The translations under genes and the position numbers were made by a program. A stretch of DNA of 64,000 nucleotides from Myxococcales bacterium (lineage in GTDB: Bacteria; Myxococcota; UBA727; GCA-2721815). The stretch spans positions 172,905 through 236,904 of the forward strand of contig PBLQ01000061.1 in assembly GCA_002721815.1 (NCBI GenBank), given 5' to 3'. How positions within the stretch are numbered: the first letter of the stretch is position 1; each line of letters opens with the position of its first letter. The notes under the pieces were generated by a model. That model made no database searches. It was not told where the DNA came from and saw nothing but the letters and a program-made list of their open reading frames with translations. Positions 43,683-53,815 of this stretch are shown piece after piece.

Positions 43683-45563
43683 ATGTGTGGAATTGGCGGA
43701 TTTGTTGATTGGTCAGAGTCGTGGTCTCACGCACAGATCAAAGATCGACTCACCACCATCATGCATTCTATGAACCATCGGGGACCCGATGCCCAAAACA
43801 CTTTTTATTCTGCCACCGACGCAGTGGCTTTGGCTCATACCCGTTTGTCCATTGTTGATTTAACTGAAAACGGTCGGCAGCCCATGTCAAATGTCGAACT
43901 GGGAACCCATTTGGTTTTTAATGGTGAAATTTACAACCACGAGGAACTTCGCGAAGAGTTGGTGGCCCAAGGCATCCAATTTCAAGGAACCTCCGATACA
44001 GAAGTCTTGCTCGTTTGGTTGAGTTTGTTTGGCATTGAGGGCTTAGCCAAAGTCGATGGCATGTTCGCTTTTTGTTTTTATGACGAAAAGAAAAAGACAC
44101 TCCTGTTGGATCGCGACCCCATGGGGGAAAAGCCGCTTTATTTTGTGCATCACCCCCAACGCTTGTTTGCTTTTGCAAGCGAAACCCAAACCTTGTTAAA
44201 AGCGAATTTGAGCCATGGCCAAATTAGTGCGGATGGTTTGTCTTATTTACTGCGGCAAGGGAGTATTCCACCACCCTTTACCCATATCGACGACATCCAA
44301 TTTTTACGGCCCGGTCATTTGTTGCGGGTTGACCTCAAGAACAAAGCGGTGGACGAAAAAGTCTATTGGCAAAATCCTTTTCAAGTCGCAAGCAGCGTGT
44401 CTTTACTTTCTGACGAAGAGGCGGCACAACTTCTAGAAGGTGAAATAAAAGTTGCGTTCCAGCGGCGTCTCAGAGCGGATGTGCCGGTCGGCGCTTTTCT
44501 GTCCGGCGGGATTGATTCCACCTACGTGTGTGCCCGACTGCAAGAGGCCGGGGCGTCCGATTTAAATACATTTACAGTGGTGATGCCCAACCAGCCAGGC
44601 GATGAAAGCGTTTACGCGCGCGAGATTTCAAAACGCTTGGGGACCACCCACCACGAAATCCCTATTGATTTAGATGCCGATAAAGATTGGCTCAACCAAG
44701 CACTGGAAGACATGGATGTGCCCAGTGTGGATGGCCCAAACACATGGTTGGTGTCCCGTGCAGTTGCGCAACAGGGCTTCAAGGTGGCGTGCTCAGGCGT
44801 GGGAGGTGATGAACTCTTTTACGGGTATCCCAGTTTTTCTTTGGCGGCCAAAAGCAATTGGACTTCCAGTGGCTTGGCTAAGCGCATGGCACCTTTAGGA
44901 AAGACCATCGCTCCGGTGCTCAAAAAAGTCGCGTCTCACCCCAAGGGCTTGCGTGTGTTGGACGCCGTAGAGGCCGGGGTAGATGTGGCGAGTATGTGGA
45001 TGGCCAAGCGCATGATTTTCTCAGAAAAAGAAATCCAAGAATGTATCAACGATGCAATCCACCACAAGGTGAAAGCGCAAAATCCATTTGAGCGTGCCCG
45101 TGAATTGGCGTGCGATGAAGATGTGCATCCCCTTCGGCAGGTATCTGCCTTAGAGCAGCAAATCTACATGCATGATCAATTGCTTCGCGACACTGATGCC
45201 ATGTCCATGGCTCACAGCCTGGAGGTTCGCCTGCCTTTGATCGGCAAGCACATCGTAGAGGCGGTGGCGCGTGTGTCGCCCGAATGGTTGTGGCGTCACG
45301 GGCCGAAGTGGGTTTTAAAGGATTGGTTGTCTCGCAAGGGCTTCGAGGGTTTTTTCGACAGGCCCAAGCAAGGGTTTACTTTGAATTGGCCGAAAATATT
45401 AAGCGCGTATTTTAATGACAACACGATTCAATGGCATGAAGAGTATTTTGATACGTCTTTTGTTGAAGCAGAGAAAAAACGATTCTTAACGGGCGAAAGG
45501 CCTTACGGCCGTACGTTTTGTTTTCTTGCAGCGCACAAAAAGTTTGCAGAGGCTTCGGCTTAG
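43683..45563 (+). CDS. asnB: Asparagine synthase, glutamine-hydrolysing
   Basis: A 626-residue AsnB-type enzyme: the N-terminal glutaminase has Cys2 as nucleophile (MCGIGGFVDW) plus NGEIYNHEELR and DRDPMGEKPLYF, and the synthetase domain has the PP-loop LSGGIDSTYV and CSGVGGDELFYGYPSF. Such enzymes make asparagine, or amidate other acids in special pathways. Its stop overlaps the convergent lipoprotein stop, with no terminator between. Confidence 0.94.
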   Translation: MCGIGGFVDWSESWSHAQIKDRLTTIMHSMNHRGPDAQNTFYSATDAVALAHTRLSIVDLTENGRQPMSNVELGTHLVFNGEIYNHEELREELVAQGIQFQGTSDTEVLLVWLSLFGIEGLAKVDGMFAFCFYDEKKKTLLLDRDPMGEKPLYFVHHPQRLFAFASETQTLLKANLSHGQISADGLSYLLRQGSIPPPFTHIDDIQFLRPGHLLRVDLKNKAVDEKVYWQNPFQVASSVSLLSDEEAAQLLEGEIKVAFQRRLRADVPVGAFLSGGIDSTYVCARLQEAGASDLNTFTVVMPNQPGDESVYAREISKRLGTTHHEIPIDLDADKDWLNQALEDMDVPSVDGPNTWLVSRAVAQQGFKVACSGVGGDELFYGYPSFSLAAKSNWTSSGLAKRMAPLGKTIAPVLKKVASHPKGLRVLDAVEAGVDVASMWMAKRMIFSEKEIQECINDAIHHKVKAQNPFERARELACDEDVHPLRQVSALEQQIYMHDQLLRDTDAMSMAHSLEVRLPLIGKHIVEAVARVSPEWLWRHGPKWVLKDWLSRKGFEGFFDRPKQGFTLNWPKILSAYFNDNTIQWHEEYFDTSFVEAEKKRFLTGERPYGRTFCFLAAHKKFAEASA

Positions 45564-46240
45564 TAGCACCAAACTTCCCACCATCCCGGTGGGCAATAGC
45601 CTTCTTCCCAATAACCGTCATTCACGTAAACCAACTCGCAGATGAGTTCGTTGTTGGAATCGTAGTAGCACTCTTCGGTGTAATAGGATGTGTCGATCCA
45701 TTCATCCGGCTCACAGGGAACGTCCTCCCAGTGATACCAACACTCTTGACCCTCGTATTCGCTTTGATTGGAAATGGGGTCGGATGGTGGTGGGCTGTCG
45801 GCCATGGCGCAGTAGCATTCTTCGGCCACAAAGTAGCCCCCCGCTTGGGTGCAGTTGCTTTGGCTGGCGCCATTGGGGTCGCACATGCACGTGTTGTTGA
45901 TGCATTGGTACAGCGAGTTGCTGTCCCCGTAATGAGGGCCACAGTCTTGCCATTGGACACAGCTCTCCGTGCCAGGTTCCGGGACATAGGGGTCCTCAGG
46001 GTCTTCTTGAGGATCTGAGTTATCCTCTGGCGGTGGGTCAGAGGGCTCATCGGGCTCGGTGGGGTCATTGGGCACGGGGGGGTCGCGCTCTTCATCGGCG
46101 TCATCATCGCCGCCCATAAAAATCAGTGCTTCGGCGTCCGTTTCTTGGTATTGGGTGCCGCTGTTTTCAACATCGATGGAGGACACACATCCGCCGAAAA
46201 GGAAGAGAAAACACAGAGCTTGGAGCATTCTTAAGGCCAT
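45560..46240 (-). CDS. Acidic, Cys-rich lipoprotein with aromatic tail
   Basis: A 226-residue predicted lipoprotein (FGGC, Cys18). A long Asp/Glu/Pro-rich linker (about residues 35-90) precedes a Cys-rich domain with EGF-like spacing (CVQWQDCGPH, CINNTCMCDPN, CTQAGGYF, ECYCAM) and an unusual Tyr/Trp/Cys-rich end (YCPPGWWEVWCY). The pattern of acidic linker plus disulfide domain suggests a surface protein; no family was recognised. ATG 46240 is used, with 46228 as an alternative. Confidence 0.7.
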   Translation of the reverse strand: MALRMLQALCFLFLFGGCVSSIDVENSGTQYQETDAEALIFMGGDDDADEERDPPVPNDPTEPDEPSDPPPEDNSDPQEDPEDPYVPEPGTESCVQWQDCGPHYGDSNSLYQCINNTCMCDPNGASQSNCTQAGGYFVAEECYCAMADSPPPSDPISNQSEYEGQECWYHWEDVPCEPDEWIDTSYYTEECYYDSNNELICELVYVNDGYWEEGYCPPGWWEVWCY

Positions 46241-46273
46241 GAATCCATTATCGGAGGAATTTCAAAAATGTTT

Positions 46274-48192
46274 TCAATGATTTGGATAATGTTCTTCCAA
46301 CAGGCTGCTGACCCGTTCCCACTCCAACATTTTCTCTTCTAAGTCATTGTTTAATTGAGACTCTTCTTCAGACAAAGCTTGAATTGCGTCACCGGCCACC
46401 GACTTGTGGAAATCGGGAGAGAGGTAGAGATCTTGGATCTCCTGCAGTCGGCGCTCAATTTGCTCGATTTGGGCGGTAATTTGGGCCTGGTCTTTTTTGA
46501 GTTTTTGCACATTGGGCGGGCGTTTGTTGGACGCCATTTTCGTCGGGGCTGCTTTGTCTGGGGCTTTATTGGGGGTCTTGGTTCTTTTACCAGCGGCCAA
46601 GTAGTCTCTTTGGGTGGCCTGGGTGAAACTGTCGTAGTCGCCCGGATAATGAAAAGCACCATCCCATTTGAGTTCGAGGACTTCGGTGGCCAACGCTGAG
46701 AGAAAATGGCGGTGGTGAGATACGAAAATAATCGAGCCATCGTAGTCTGATAGGGCGGCCTCTAAAGCTTCAATGGCTTCCATGTCCAAATGGTTGGTGG
46801 GCTCATCGAGCAAGAGGATGTTGGGCCGCTGTTGGGTGAGCCATGCGAACTGCAACCGTGCTGCTTCGCCCCCTGAAACCCGTTGGACTTTCTTTTTCAC
46901 ATCATCCGATGAAAAAAGCATTTGGCCCAAAAGGGAGCGCACCACGGTTTCACTTTGGTCTGCCATTTTTGCCACAACCAATCCAAGAGATTGTCAGCTG
47001 ATTTTTTTAAGGCCTTGAGTGGGTCTTGCGAATAATGTCCCCATTGTACGTTGTGTCCCCATTCAAAAGAGCCAGCGCTGGGTTCTAGCTCATTCACAAG
47101 ACAATTGATGAAGGTACTTTTGCCCACTCCGTTGGGCCCCACCACTGCCAACCGAGTGCCGCGTCGCAGTTGTATGCTCAAATCTTGGATCACCGATTTG
47201 TCGTTAAAACTTTTACAAAGGTTTTTCACGCGCAAGATCTCTTTACCGCTGGTGTGACCAGCCGCAAATGAAAAGTTCGGTGCACGACGAGAACTTTGGG
47301 GCAATGGCTCTATTTTTATTTTTTCTACTTGTTTGACCCGGCTTTGCGCCTGGCGGGCTTTACTGGCCTTCGCTTTAAATCGAGAAATAAAGGCTTCGCG
47401 ATGAGCGATTTCTTTTTCGCGTTTGGCGATTTCTTTTTCACGGGTTTCGCGGTCACCGGCTTTACGGGAGAGAAAATAGTTATAGTCGCCGGGATAATGC
47501 GTGATGGTTTCGTAATCCACATCCAAGGTGTCTGAGCATACGCGCAACAAAAATGTGTGGTCGTGTGAAACCAGTAACAAGCAGCCACGGTATTGGGATA
47601 GAAAATTTTCCAGCCAATGAATGGCCATCAAGTCCAGATGGTTGGTGGGTTCATCCAACAAAAGAACATCGGGGTTACCGATCAGTGTTTTTGCCAGAAG
47701 AACTCGAAGCCGGTAACCGCCCGATAAGGTGTGGAGCGCGTTGTTGTGATCCTGCGCTGGAATCCCAAGACCTTCCAAAATCTGAGCGGCCCTAGGGGCC
47801 AAGGTGTAGCCATCGGTGCTGGCCAACACATCCTGGTGTTTGGCATAGGCGGCTTCATCCAGTTGCTGGTCTCCATGTTCAGCTGAGTCGAGAGCCCTTA
47901 AGGCTTCAAATGCTTCAGGTTGCCCGGTCATGGCCACATCCAAAATGGGCCATTCGAGCCAAGGGGAAAAATCCTGCTCCAAGAATCCAATGGTGGTACC
48001 GCTCCGAGAGGTGACATCTCCAGAGGATGCCTCCTCCTGACCCGCTAAAATGCGCAGGAGGGTGGATTTACCGGACCCATTGGCGCCCACCAAACCGTAA
48101 CGCTTCCCGCTTTCCAGGGGCAGCTGCACCTTTTTGAAGAGAACGCGACCGGCAATGGTTTTTTCCAGTTGGTTCAGGGCCAGTAAGCTCAC
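46274..48192 (-). pseudogene. ABC-F ATPase interrupted by a one-base frameshift
   Basis: An ABC-F family protein of about 640 residues, a ribosome-associated ATPase with two nucleotide-binding domains and a linker. The first domain is complete (GANGSGKSTLL, LSGGYRLRVLL, LLLDEPTNHLD). The second begins with GPNGVGKSTF, but the frame breaks near 46966 at a run of five A on the coding strand. Reading continues in the -1 frame with ADQSETVVRSLLGQMLF, VSGGEAARLQF and LLLDEPTNHLD. Six A residues would restore WQKMADQSETVV exactly, and the total length (1919 bases) is one base short. It could be a true mutation, a sequencing/assembly homopolymer error, or slippage. A GTG start at 48192 has GGAGG upstream. 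Confidence 0.85.
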
Positions 48193-48257
48193 TGTTTTGG
48201 GTCCTCCCTGGTTGAATCCTGAGGTTTTAGGCGGTAAAGCAAGCGAGCACAACCCGC

Positions 48258-48848
48258 ATGGAGCCATGTATGTCACCTTACCAAAAATATGAAATGTATA
48301 AGTTAATCCATCTCTTTGGAATTTTCCTCACCTTTGTGGTTTTGGGTGGACTCGGTCTGCATGTGATGAATGGTGGGGCGAAAGAGACCAACCAACAACG
48401 AAAGTTGGTGGCCATTTTGCACGGCCTTGGCGTCTTTCTCATCCTTTTGGGCGGATTTGGCACTTTGGCCTATGTGTACAAAATTGCGGGAAGCAGCCAG
48501 ATGGCCAACGGTTTAGAGCCTTGGGTCATGATGAAGTTGGCCATTTGGTTCGTTTTGGCCATGGGCTTAATGTTATTTTACCGGCTGCCCAAATTGGGAT
48601 TGGTGCTTTTCATTGTGCTGCCGTTTTTAGGTTTGACTGCAGGCTATGTGGCCATCAAAAAACCATCCTTTGGTGGTGGAGAAAGCAGTGAATCCGCATC
48701 CGGCGGTGGCGGCGTCGGTGTTGGCTCGGGCGGGTCAGGCGGGTCAGGCGGGTCTGGCAGCGCTAACGAGGTGGTGGGAACACAAGTGACTTACAAGAGT
48801 TCTGCCAACGATGTTCAAATTAATAAAGGGTGTGCCTGCGGCAAATAA
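48258..48848 (+). CDS. Small membrane protein with Gly/Ser linker and C-terminal CAC motif
   Basis: A 196-residue protein with four predicted membrane helices: LFGIFLTFVVLGGLGLHV, VAILHGLGVFLILLGGFG, MKLAIWFVLAMGLMLF and LVLFIVLPFLGLTAGYVA. After a Gly/Ser-rich segment (about residues 134-166) it ends in NKGCACGK. The two Cys near the end could bind metal or form a disulfide. No family was recognised. Start codons at 48258, 48270 and 48294 are all possible. It is divergent from the ABC-F gene and 18 bases upstream of the next one. Confidence 0.7.
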   Translation: MEPCMSPYQKYEMYKLIHLFGIFLTFVVLGGLGLHVMNGGAKETNQQRKLVAILHGLGVFLILLGGFGTLAYVYKIAGSSQMANGLEPWVMMKLAIWFVLAMGLMLFYRLPKLGLVLFIVLPFLGLTAGYVAIKKPSFGGGESSESASGGGGVGVGSGGSGGSGGSGSANEVVGTQVTYKSSANDVQINKGCACGK

Positions 48849-48866
48849 GGCACCAGTGGGGCTATC

Positions 48867-50486
48867 ATGTTAACGGTCAATGAACTTACTCAGAATTTTG
48901 GCGCGCAGCTTTTATTTGAAAATGTCAATGCGACTTTTTCACCGCAGCGGCGGTATGGCTTAACGGGGCCCAACGGCTCCGGCAAATCCACCTTCATGAA
49001 ATTTTTAGCAGGTATTGAAGAGCCTGGGCGTGGTTCGGTATCGCGGCCTCGAAAAACATCTTTCTTGCGTCAAGACCATTATGTTTTTGATGAAAATAAT
49101 GTGTTGGACACTGTGGTGATGGGCAACCAGCCCCTGTGGACAGCCATGCAAGAAAAAGAAGAGCTCTTGGCGCGCATGGAGGCGGGCGAGTATACCGAAG
49201 AAATGGGTATGCGCTTGGGGGAGCTGGAGGGCGTGATTGCCGATGAAGATGGTTATAGCGCTGAAAGCGAAGCCGCGGCCCTTCTCGAAGGACTGGGCAT
49301 TTTTGCTGCCGATCATCAAAAACTGATGAAAAACTTTTCCGGGGGAGAAAAGCTTCGGGTGCTTTTGGCCCAGGCGCTTTTTGGTAAGCCTGAATGTTTG
49401 TTACTCGATGAGCCCACCAACCACTTGGACATGGATTCTATTTCTTGGTTGGAGAGCTTTTTACTGACCTACGAAGGCATTTTGGTGGTGATCAGCCACG
49501 ATCGCCATTTTCTCAATGCAGTGACCACCCACATTGCCGATATCGATTATGAAACCATCATCATGTACACGGGCTGTTATGACGATATGGTGCTACAAAA
49601 AAGCCAGGTGCGCTCTCGCTTAGAGCAACAAAATGCAGCCAAAGAAGCAAAAATTGATCAACTCAAAGATTTTGTACAACGCTTTGGGGCAGGGACTCGA
49701 GCGAGCCAGGTGCAAAGTCGCAAGAAAGAAATCGCCAAACTCCAAGTGAACGATTTGAAAAAATCGAACATTCAACGTCCCTTTATCCGTTTTGAAGTGG
49801 GTGACAAACCATCGGGAAAAGACGTGTTGCGCGTGGAGGGTTTGAGTAAGAAATTCAATGATGAAGCCGGCGAAGAGGTTCCCATCTGTGAAAACTTCGA
49901 CTTCATGATCATGCGTGGTGAGAAAGTGGCCATTTTAGGACCCTCCGGCATCGGCAAAACCACCTTGATTCGCATGCTCCTAGAGCAACTCGAAAAAGAC
50001 AAAGGCGATATCAAATGGGGCCACCAAACGCGGGTGGGCTATTTTGCACAAGATCACCGCGAGGGCATCCCCGAAGGCCAAGAGCTTTGGGCATGGCTTC
50101 ACCAGTTTGATGAGAGCGCCGCTCGTGAAGACATTCGCGGCTTGTTGGGTCGCATGCTCTTTTCGGGCGAAGATGGCAACAAGCACACCCATGTTTTGTC
50201 TGGGGGCGAAACGGCACGTCTTCTTTTTGCTAAGCTGATGCTCAAAAAAGACAATGTATTGATTTTCGACGAGCCCACCAATCACTTGGATCTAGAGAGC
50301 ATCTCTGCATTGCGTGAAGCCATTCAACATTTCAAAGGCACGGTGATTTACGTGACCCACGATCGCAACCTCGTGGAGGGCACCGCCAACCGTGTGATTG
50401 CCATGGGTAGAAGTGGGGTCATCGATTTTCCAGGCAGCTACGAAGAGTTCCGCGAGAAAATGGGCGACGTGCGCTTGGACCGTTAA
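48867..50486 (+). CDS. ABC-F ATPase, YbiT-like
   Basis: A 539-residue ABC-F protein, intact and of a different subtype from its frameshifted neighbour. It has GPNGSGKSTFM and a first-domain SGGEKLRVLLAQALF with LLLDEPTNHLDMDS, a linker of about 80 residues, then the second Walker A GPSGIGKTTLI, LSGGETARLLFAKLML and IFDEPTNHLDLES. ABC-F proteins act on the ribosomal E-site to relieve translation stalling or antibiotic effects. Its start follows the membrane-protein stop by 18 bases. Confidence 0.92.
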   Translation: MLTVNELTQNFGAQLLFENVNATFSPQRRYGLTGPNGSGKSTFMKFLAGIEEPGRGSVSRPRKTSFLRQDHYVFDENNVLDTVVMGNQPLWTAMQEKEELLARMEAGEYTEEMGMRLGELEGVIADEDGYSAESEAAALLEGLGIFAADHQKLMKNFSGGEKLRVLLAQALFGKPECLLLDEPTNHLDMDSISWLESFLLTYEGILVVISHDRHFLNAVTTHIADIDYETIIMYTGCYDDMVLQKSQVRSRLEQQNAAKEAKIDQLKDFVQRFGAGTRASQVQSRKKEIAKLQVNDLKKSNIQRPFIRFEVGDKPSGKDVLRVEGLSKKFNDEAGEEVPICENFDFMIMRGEKVAILGPSGIGKTTLIRMLLEQLEKDKGDIKWGHQTRVGYFAQDHREGIPEGQELWAWLHQFDESAAREDIRGLLGRMLFSGEDGNKHTHVLSGGETARLLFAKLMLKKDNVLIFDEPTNHLDLESISALREAIQHFKGTVIYVTHDRNLVEGTANRVIAMGRSGVIDFPGSYEEFREKMGDVRLDR

Positions 50487-50565
50487 AATCGGGCTGGACC
50501 GCAGTCGAAAGGCCTCATGGCGCTCCTGACAATCTCTAGTTATTGGAGAAACGTTCGTTTGAATT

Positions 50566-51900
50566 TCACCGGGGAAACTTGTACTCGCCTGTAAGCTCAT
50601 GCTCTCTGGCATCACTGATTCTTTCAATGGCAGTTTTGAAGTCTGGGTATCGTTGTAGTAAGCGATCAAAACTCAATTTATCTAAACTATAAATATTGCA
50701 AAATTCCAAGGCGCGAACGGTGGCGTTTCGGGGCTGTGCTCTCAATAATGATGTCTCTCCGAAGAAACTGCCCTCACCCAAAACCGCCATGGTTTCTTTG
50801 TTGTTGGCATCTAAAATAGCCACATTGCCTTTACTGATGAAAAACATGCTGTCACCGGTATCTCCTTTGACCACTACGTTGTCACCCGGCATGTAAACAT
50901 GAATGTTCAAATGATGAACCACTTCATGATGAAAGTCCGTGCTGGCCTCTCTAAAGAGAGGGACCTTCGAGATAAGCGGTTTACGCAAAAAGAGCGCCAC
51001 TTCGGTTTTAAGCGAGTCGGGAAGATCACCGATGACCTCATCTTCATCATGGTCGAGCCGGTTATCCCAAATGTAGGCATAGTAAGCGCGAATGCGTTTT
51101 TCGAGTTGCGGCGGGATATCTCGGTACGCCAAAAAAGCATTCACGATGGCCATCTTTTTTGAAAAATCGATTTTCGCAGTGTCGATATTCCCTAGGAAGT
51201 TGGCCAGGTTGGCAATGACGTAGCCATAGGTTCCCACACCTACGATCATCACAAACATGGCATAAATGATTTGAATGTTGGAGGTGGGGGTGATGTCGCC
51301 ATAGCCAACAGTCGTCATCGTGGTGAACACCCAATAGATGGCTTGGAGATAAGTGCGAACCAAATCATCTTTGAGAGGGGCAGTATCTAAAGCAATCCAA
51401 CCACATGCGATCCAATGGGCGGCAAAGAAGATGAGAAAGAAAAATAACAGCATTCTAAAAACACTGGGATTGAGGTTCAGCACATCCCGCCATTTACGAA
51501 TCAGCGGTACCATTTTCGCAAGTTTGAGAAGCCGGGTGAGTCGAATTAAACGTATGGCTTTCACGCCATGGGTGGCGTCTAAGGGGAGTCCCGTCAAAAA
51601 CCAGCCGAAGGGAAAGGCTGCGATGAAGTCAACCGTGAACCATGTCTTGACATATTTGAGGTTCAATGGGTGTTTTTTGGGCAGATGTGCCTCATTCCCA
51701 GAGGCGACAGGAATGAGATTGATCAGGACATCAAGGGTGAAAAAAAGCGTTAAAACTAAATCCATGGCGAAAACAAAATTAGATTCGGGGTACTGCAGCA
51801 CCAAACGCAATGGAATTTCAATGCCGGCCACGATGGCCAGAAACATGATCCAGGCATCCCAAACATCTTTGTATTTACTGTCGCGAATAAAATAGAGCAT
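50566..51900 (-). CDS. Cyclic-nucleotide-gated K+ channel
   Basis: A 444-residue member of the CNBD/EAG-type channel family. Six membrane helices include an S4-like Arg/Lys series (GVKAIRLIRLTRLLKLAK), the pore helix and filter TMTTVGYGDITP (K+-selective), a C-linker, and a cyclic nucleotide-binding domain (about 300-420) with EGSFFGETSLLRAQPRNATV containing the cAMP-phosphate Arg and the Glu. Such channels set membrane potential or K+ flow in response to cAMP or cGMP. A second CNB protein lies 1.1 kb away. Confidence 0.92.
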   Translation of the reverse strand: MLYFIRDSKYKDVWDAWIMFLAIVAGIEIPLRLVLQYPESNFVFAMDLVLTLFFTLDVLINLIPVASGNEAHLPKKHPLNLKYVKTWFTVDFIAAFPFGWFLTGLPLDATHGVKAIRLIRLTRLLKLAKMVPLIRKWRDVLNLNPSVFRMLLFFFLIFFAAHWIACGWIALDTAPLKDDLVRTYLQAIYWVFTTMTTVGYGDITPTSNIQIIYAMFVMIVGVGTYGYVIANLANFLGNIDTAKIDFSKKMAIVNAFLAYRDIPPQLEKRIRAYYAYIWDNRLDHDEDEVIGDLPDSLKTEVALFLRKPLISKVPLFREASTDFHHEVVHHLNIHVYMPGDNVVVKGDTGDSMFFISKGNVAILDANNKETMAVLGEGSFFGETSLLRAQPRNATVRALEFCNIYSLDKLSFDRLLQRYPDFKTAIERISDAREHELTGEYKFPR

Positions 51901-52173
51901 GGACTTGGTCCACTCCTGTGATCCATGAGTTTGAACAGATTTTACCTGTCCCCAATGAGAGACGAAAGATTTTGACCGTGATTTGACGGCTCCAGAACCC
52001 TAAAAAAAACTCTAGATTACAGGCACTTAATGGTTTCATGTGCGTGCGAGGGGGAAACAGCGATGCTGATCACACATTCAAGGTCGTGCGGTAGAACGTC
52101 AAAAACTCTTTTTTCAATGCGGTTTTGAGATGTAGAGTGGATTGTTCATGGCCCCGCATGTATCGGTTTCAAG

Positions 52174-52947
52174 ATGAAGATACCCCAGGATCGCGCAACT
52201 TCAATCAGAGAGAAATTACGGTTTCATCGTATGGAACGGTCTGTCTTTAATGCCTCTTATGTTTCAGAGGTTATTGAAGGGTTAACCGCCACTGAATGGA
52301 TTTCCGAAAATGTGTTGACCGACGGGTTTTTGGGGACGCAAGGTTTTAGTCTGCAATTCACGCGAGAGGGCATTTCCAAAGTTAGAGCGCGTTTACCGGT
52401 ATTAAACCAGTACCTCGATCTCATTGAGGGCTCGACAGGCTTATTGGCGCTACGCCCGTCATGGCACCGCTGGTTAAAACCTACCAATGACCCAAAACCC
52501 AACGCATTTTATCTGAACTTTCTCGAGGTCCCAGTGGGCGATTGCGTCAACCCCCATGTGGATGGAACCCTTTCGCTCAAGCATGGTTTCTCCTGGTCGC
52601 CACCCATTTTCAATACGGTGATGTATTTGAGGGTATTACCGAACAGTGCGCGTTTTGCTTTGCGGTTGCCAGGAAAAAGCCCAAAGTACTTTGAGGAGCA
52701 GGATGGTGATGTCTTATATTTTCGAGGCGATTGCATCCATTCCCTGGACAGATTGGGTGAAGATTTTGTTGACCCAGGTGATCATCGCACCCGGCTGTCC
52801 TTGGTGTGTGAACAGTATTATTTTTCAGAAGAAATGCTGACCAAAGTACCATTGATGAAACTGGAATCGAAGGATGCATTTAAACGCGTTTTAGAAAAAA
52901 GGCAGCAACAGGGAATTGAGAAAGACGAGGTTGATATTCTGATCTAA
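52174..52947 (+). CDS. 2-oxoglutarate/Fe(II) oxygenase-like protein
   Basis: A 257-residue protein with the Fe(II) facial triad pattern: NPHVDGTLS (HxD) and GDCIHSLDRL (distal His), followed by HRTRLSLVCEQY, where Arg could bind the 2-oxoglutarate carboxylate. The double-stranded beta-helix strands around these residues are recognisable (TVMYLRVLPNSARFALRLPG). The substrate is unknown; a peptidyl or small-molecule hydroxylase is likely. It lies alone between two divergent/convergent cNMP-related genes. Confidence 0.7.
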   Translation: MKIPQDRATSIREKLRFHRMERSVFNASYVSEVIEGLTATEWISENVLTDGFLGTQGFSLQFTREGISKVRARLPVLNQYLDLIEGSTGLLALRPSWHRWLKPTNDPKPNAFYLNFLEVPVGDCVNPHVDGTLSLKHGFSWSPPIFNTVMYLRVLPNSARFALRLPGKSPKYFEEQDGDVLYFRGDCIHSLDRLGEDFVDPGDHRTRLSLVCEQYYFSEEMLTKVPLMKLESKDAFKRVLEKRQQQGIEKDEVDILI

Positions 52948-53044
52948 TCAAAGTGGGGGAGCCGTTGTTGTTCATGTTGGCCTTATACCAAAAGGCGCCG
53001 GCACATGCAGTCTGTTGGGATGAACGCTTGCGGCAGGGGGAGTG

Positions 53045-53815
53045 TTAGCGTTTTATTTCGCGTTGGCCAGAGCTGTGATTGCGATGGTTGACATTGGCGC
53101 GCGTTAGTCTTTGGGCCAGTATTTTAGAAAGGTTACGAAATAAGAATAATCCGATTTCGGGGTCCAAATCAAAAACTGTGAGCAAAGTGTCGGGGTCCCA
53201 AACTTTAAATGTTGAGAGCCGAACCGCCGTAACGGTTGCAGATCGGGGGTGGTCACTCACCAATGCCATTTCTCCAAACGCAGTGCCGGCCCCCAAAGAA
53301 GCCATGGTCCTTCCTGCTTGCGAAATTTCACAACGACCCATTTGCAGTAAGAAGAGTGTTTGTTCTTTTGCGCCTTCTTCAAATACCACGTCACCAGAAT
53401 CAAGGGTGAGTGTATCGGCCTGGTGGAGCAGAATTTTGATTTGATTGTCATTCATCCCTCGGAACAAAGCAACGTGCTTAAAGTCATCAATGGTCATGAC
53501 CTTGCCTTTGGCCCAACTTTTGTCTTTAACCAGCGGTTTTGGTTCGGATGGAGGTGATGATGATGTTGCGGCCTTTTGTTGTTGTGGAAGCACAGGCGCG
53601 GGGGAGGCGCCAGTTGTTGTCTGGGAAGGCATTGGCGCTGGTGGGCTTGGCGTTGCAGCAGGAGGGGGTGGCACTGCTGCTTTGGGCGGCGGCGGTGGTG
53701 GGGGAGACTTCGCAACTGGGGCTGGCGTTGGTTGGGTTTCTTTTGGGGGTTTAAGTGCATCTTTGTAAGACACGATATTGAAACCGCTCGGCGTACCGCC
53801 TTTTCTGGTGGCCAT
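53045..53815 (-). CDS. Cyclic nucleotide-binding domain protein with Pro-rich N-terminus
   Basis: A 256-residue protein. Residues 20-100 are Pro/Ala/Ser-rich with PPPPPPP, and the C-terminal ~130 residues are a cyclic nucleotide-binding domain: FRGMNDNQIKILLHQAD, GDVVFEEG, LGAGTAFGEMALVSDHPRS (phosphate-binding cassette with Glu and Arg) and ATVTAVRLSTFKVW. No DNA-binding domain follows, so it is not a CRP-type regulator. Start 53815 has AAGGGG upstream. It could act as a cNMP-controlled adaptor through the Pro-rich segment. Confidence 0.82.
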   Translation of the reverse strand: MATRKGGTPSGFNIVSYKDALKPPKETQPTPAPVAKSPPPPPPPKAAVPPPPAATPSPPAPMPSQTTTGASPAPVLPQQQKAATSSSPPSEPKPLVKDKSWAKGKVMTIDDFKHVALFRGMNDNQIKILLHQADTLTLDSGDVVFEEGAKEQTLFLLQMGRCEISQAGRTMASLGAGTAFGEMALVSDHPRSATVTAVRLSTFKVWDPDTLLTVFDLDPEIGLFLFRNLSKILAQRLTRANVNHRNHSSGQREIKR

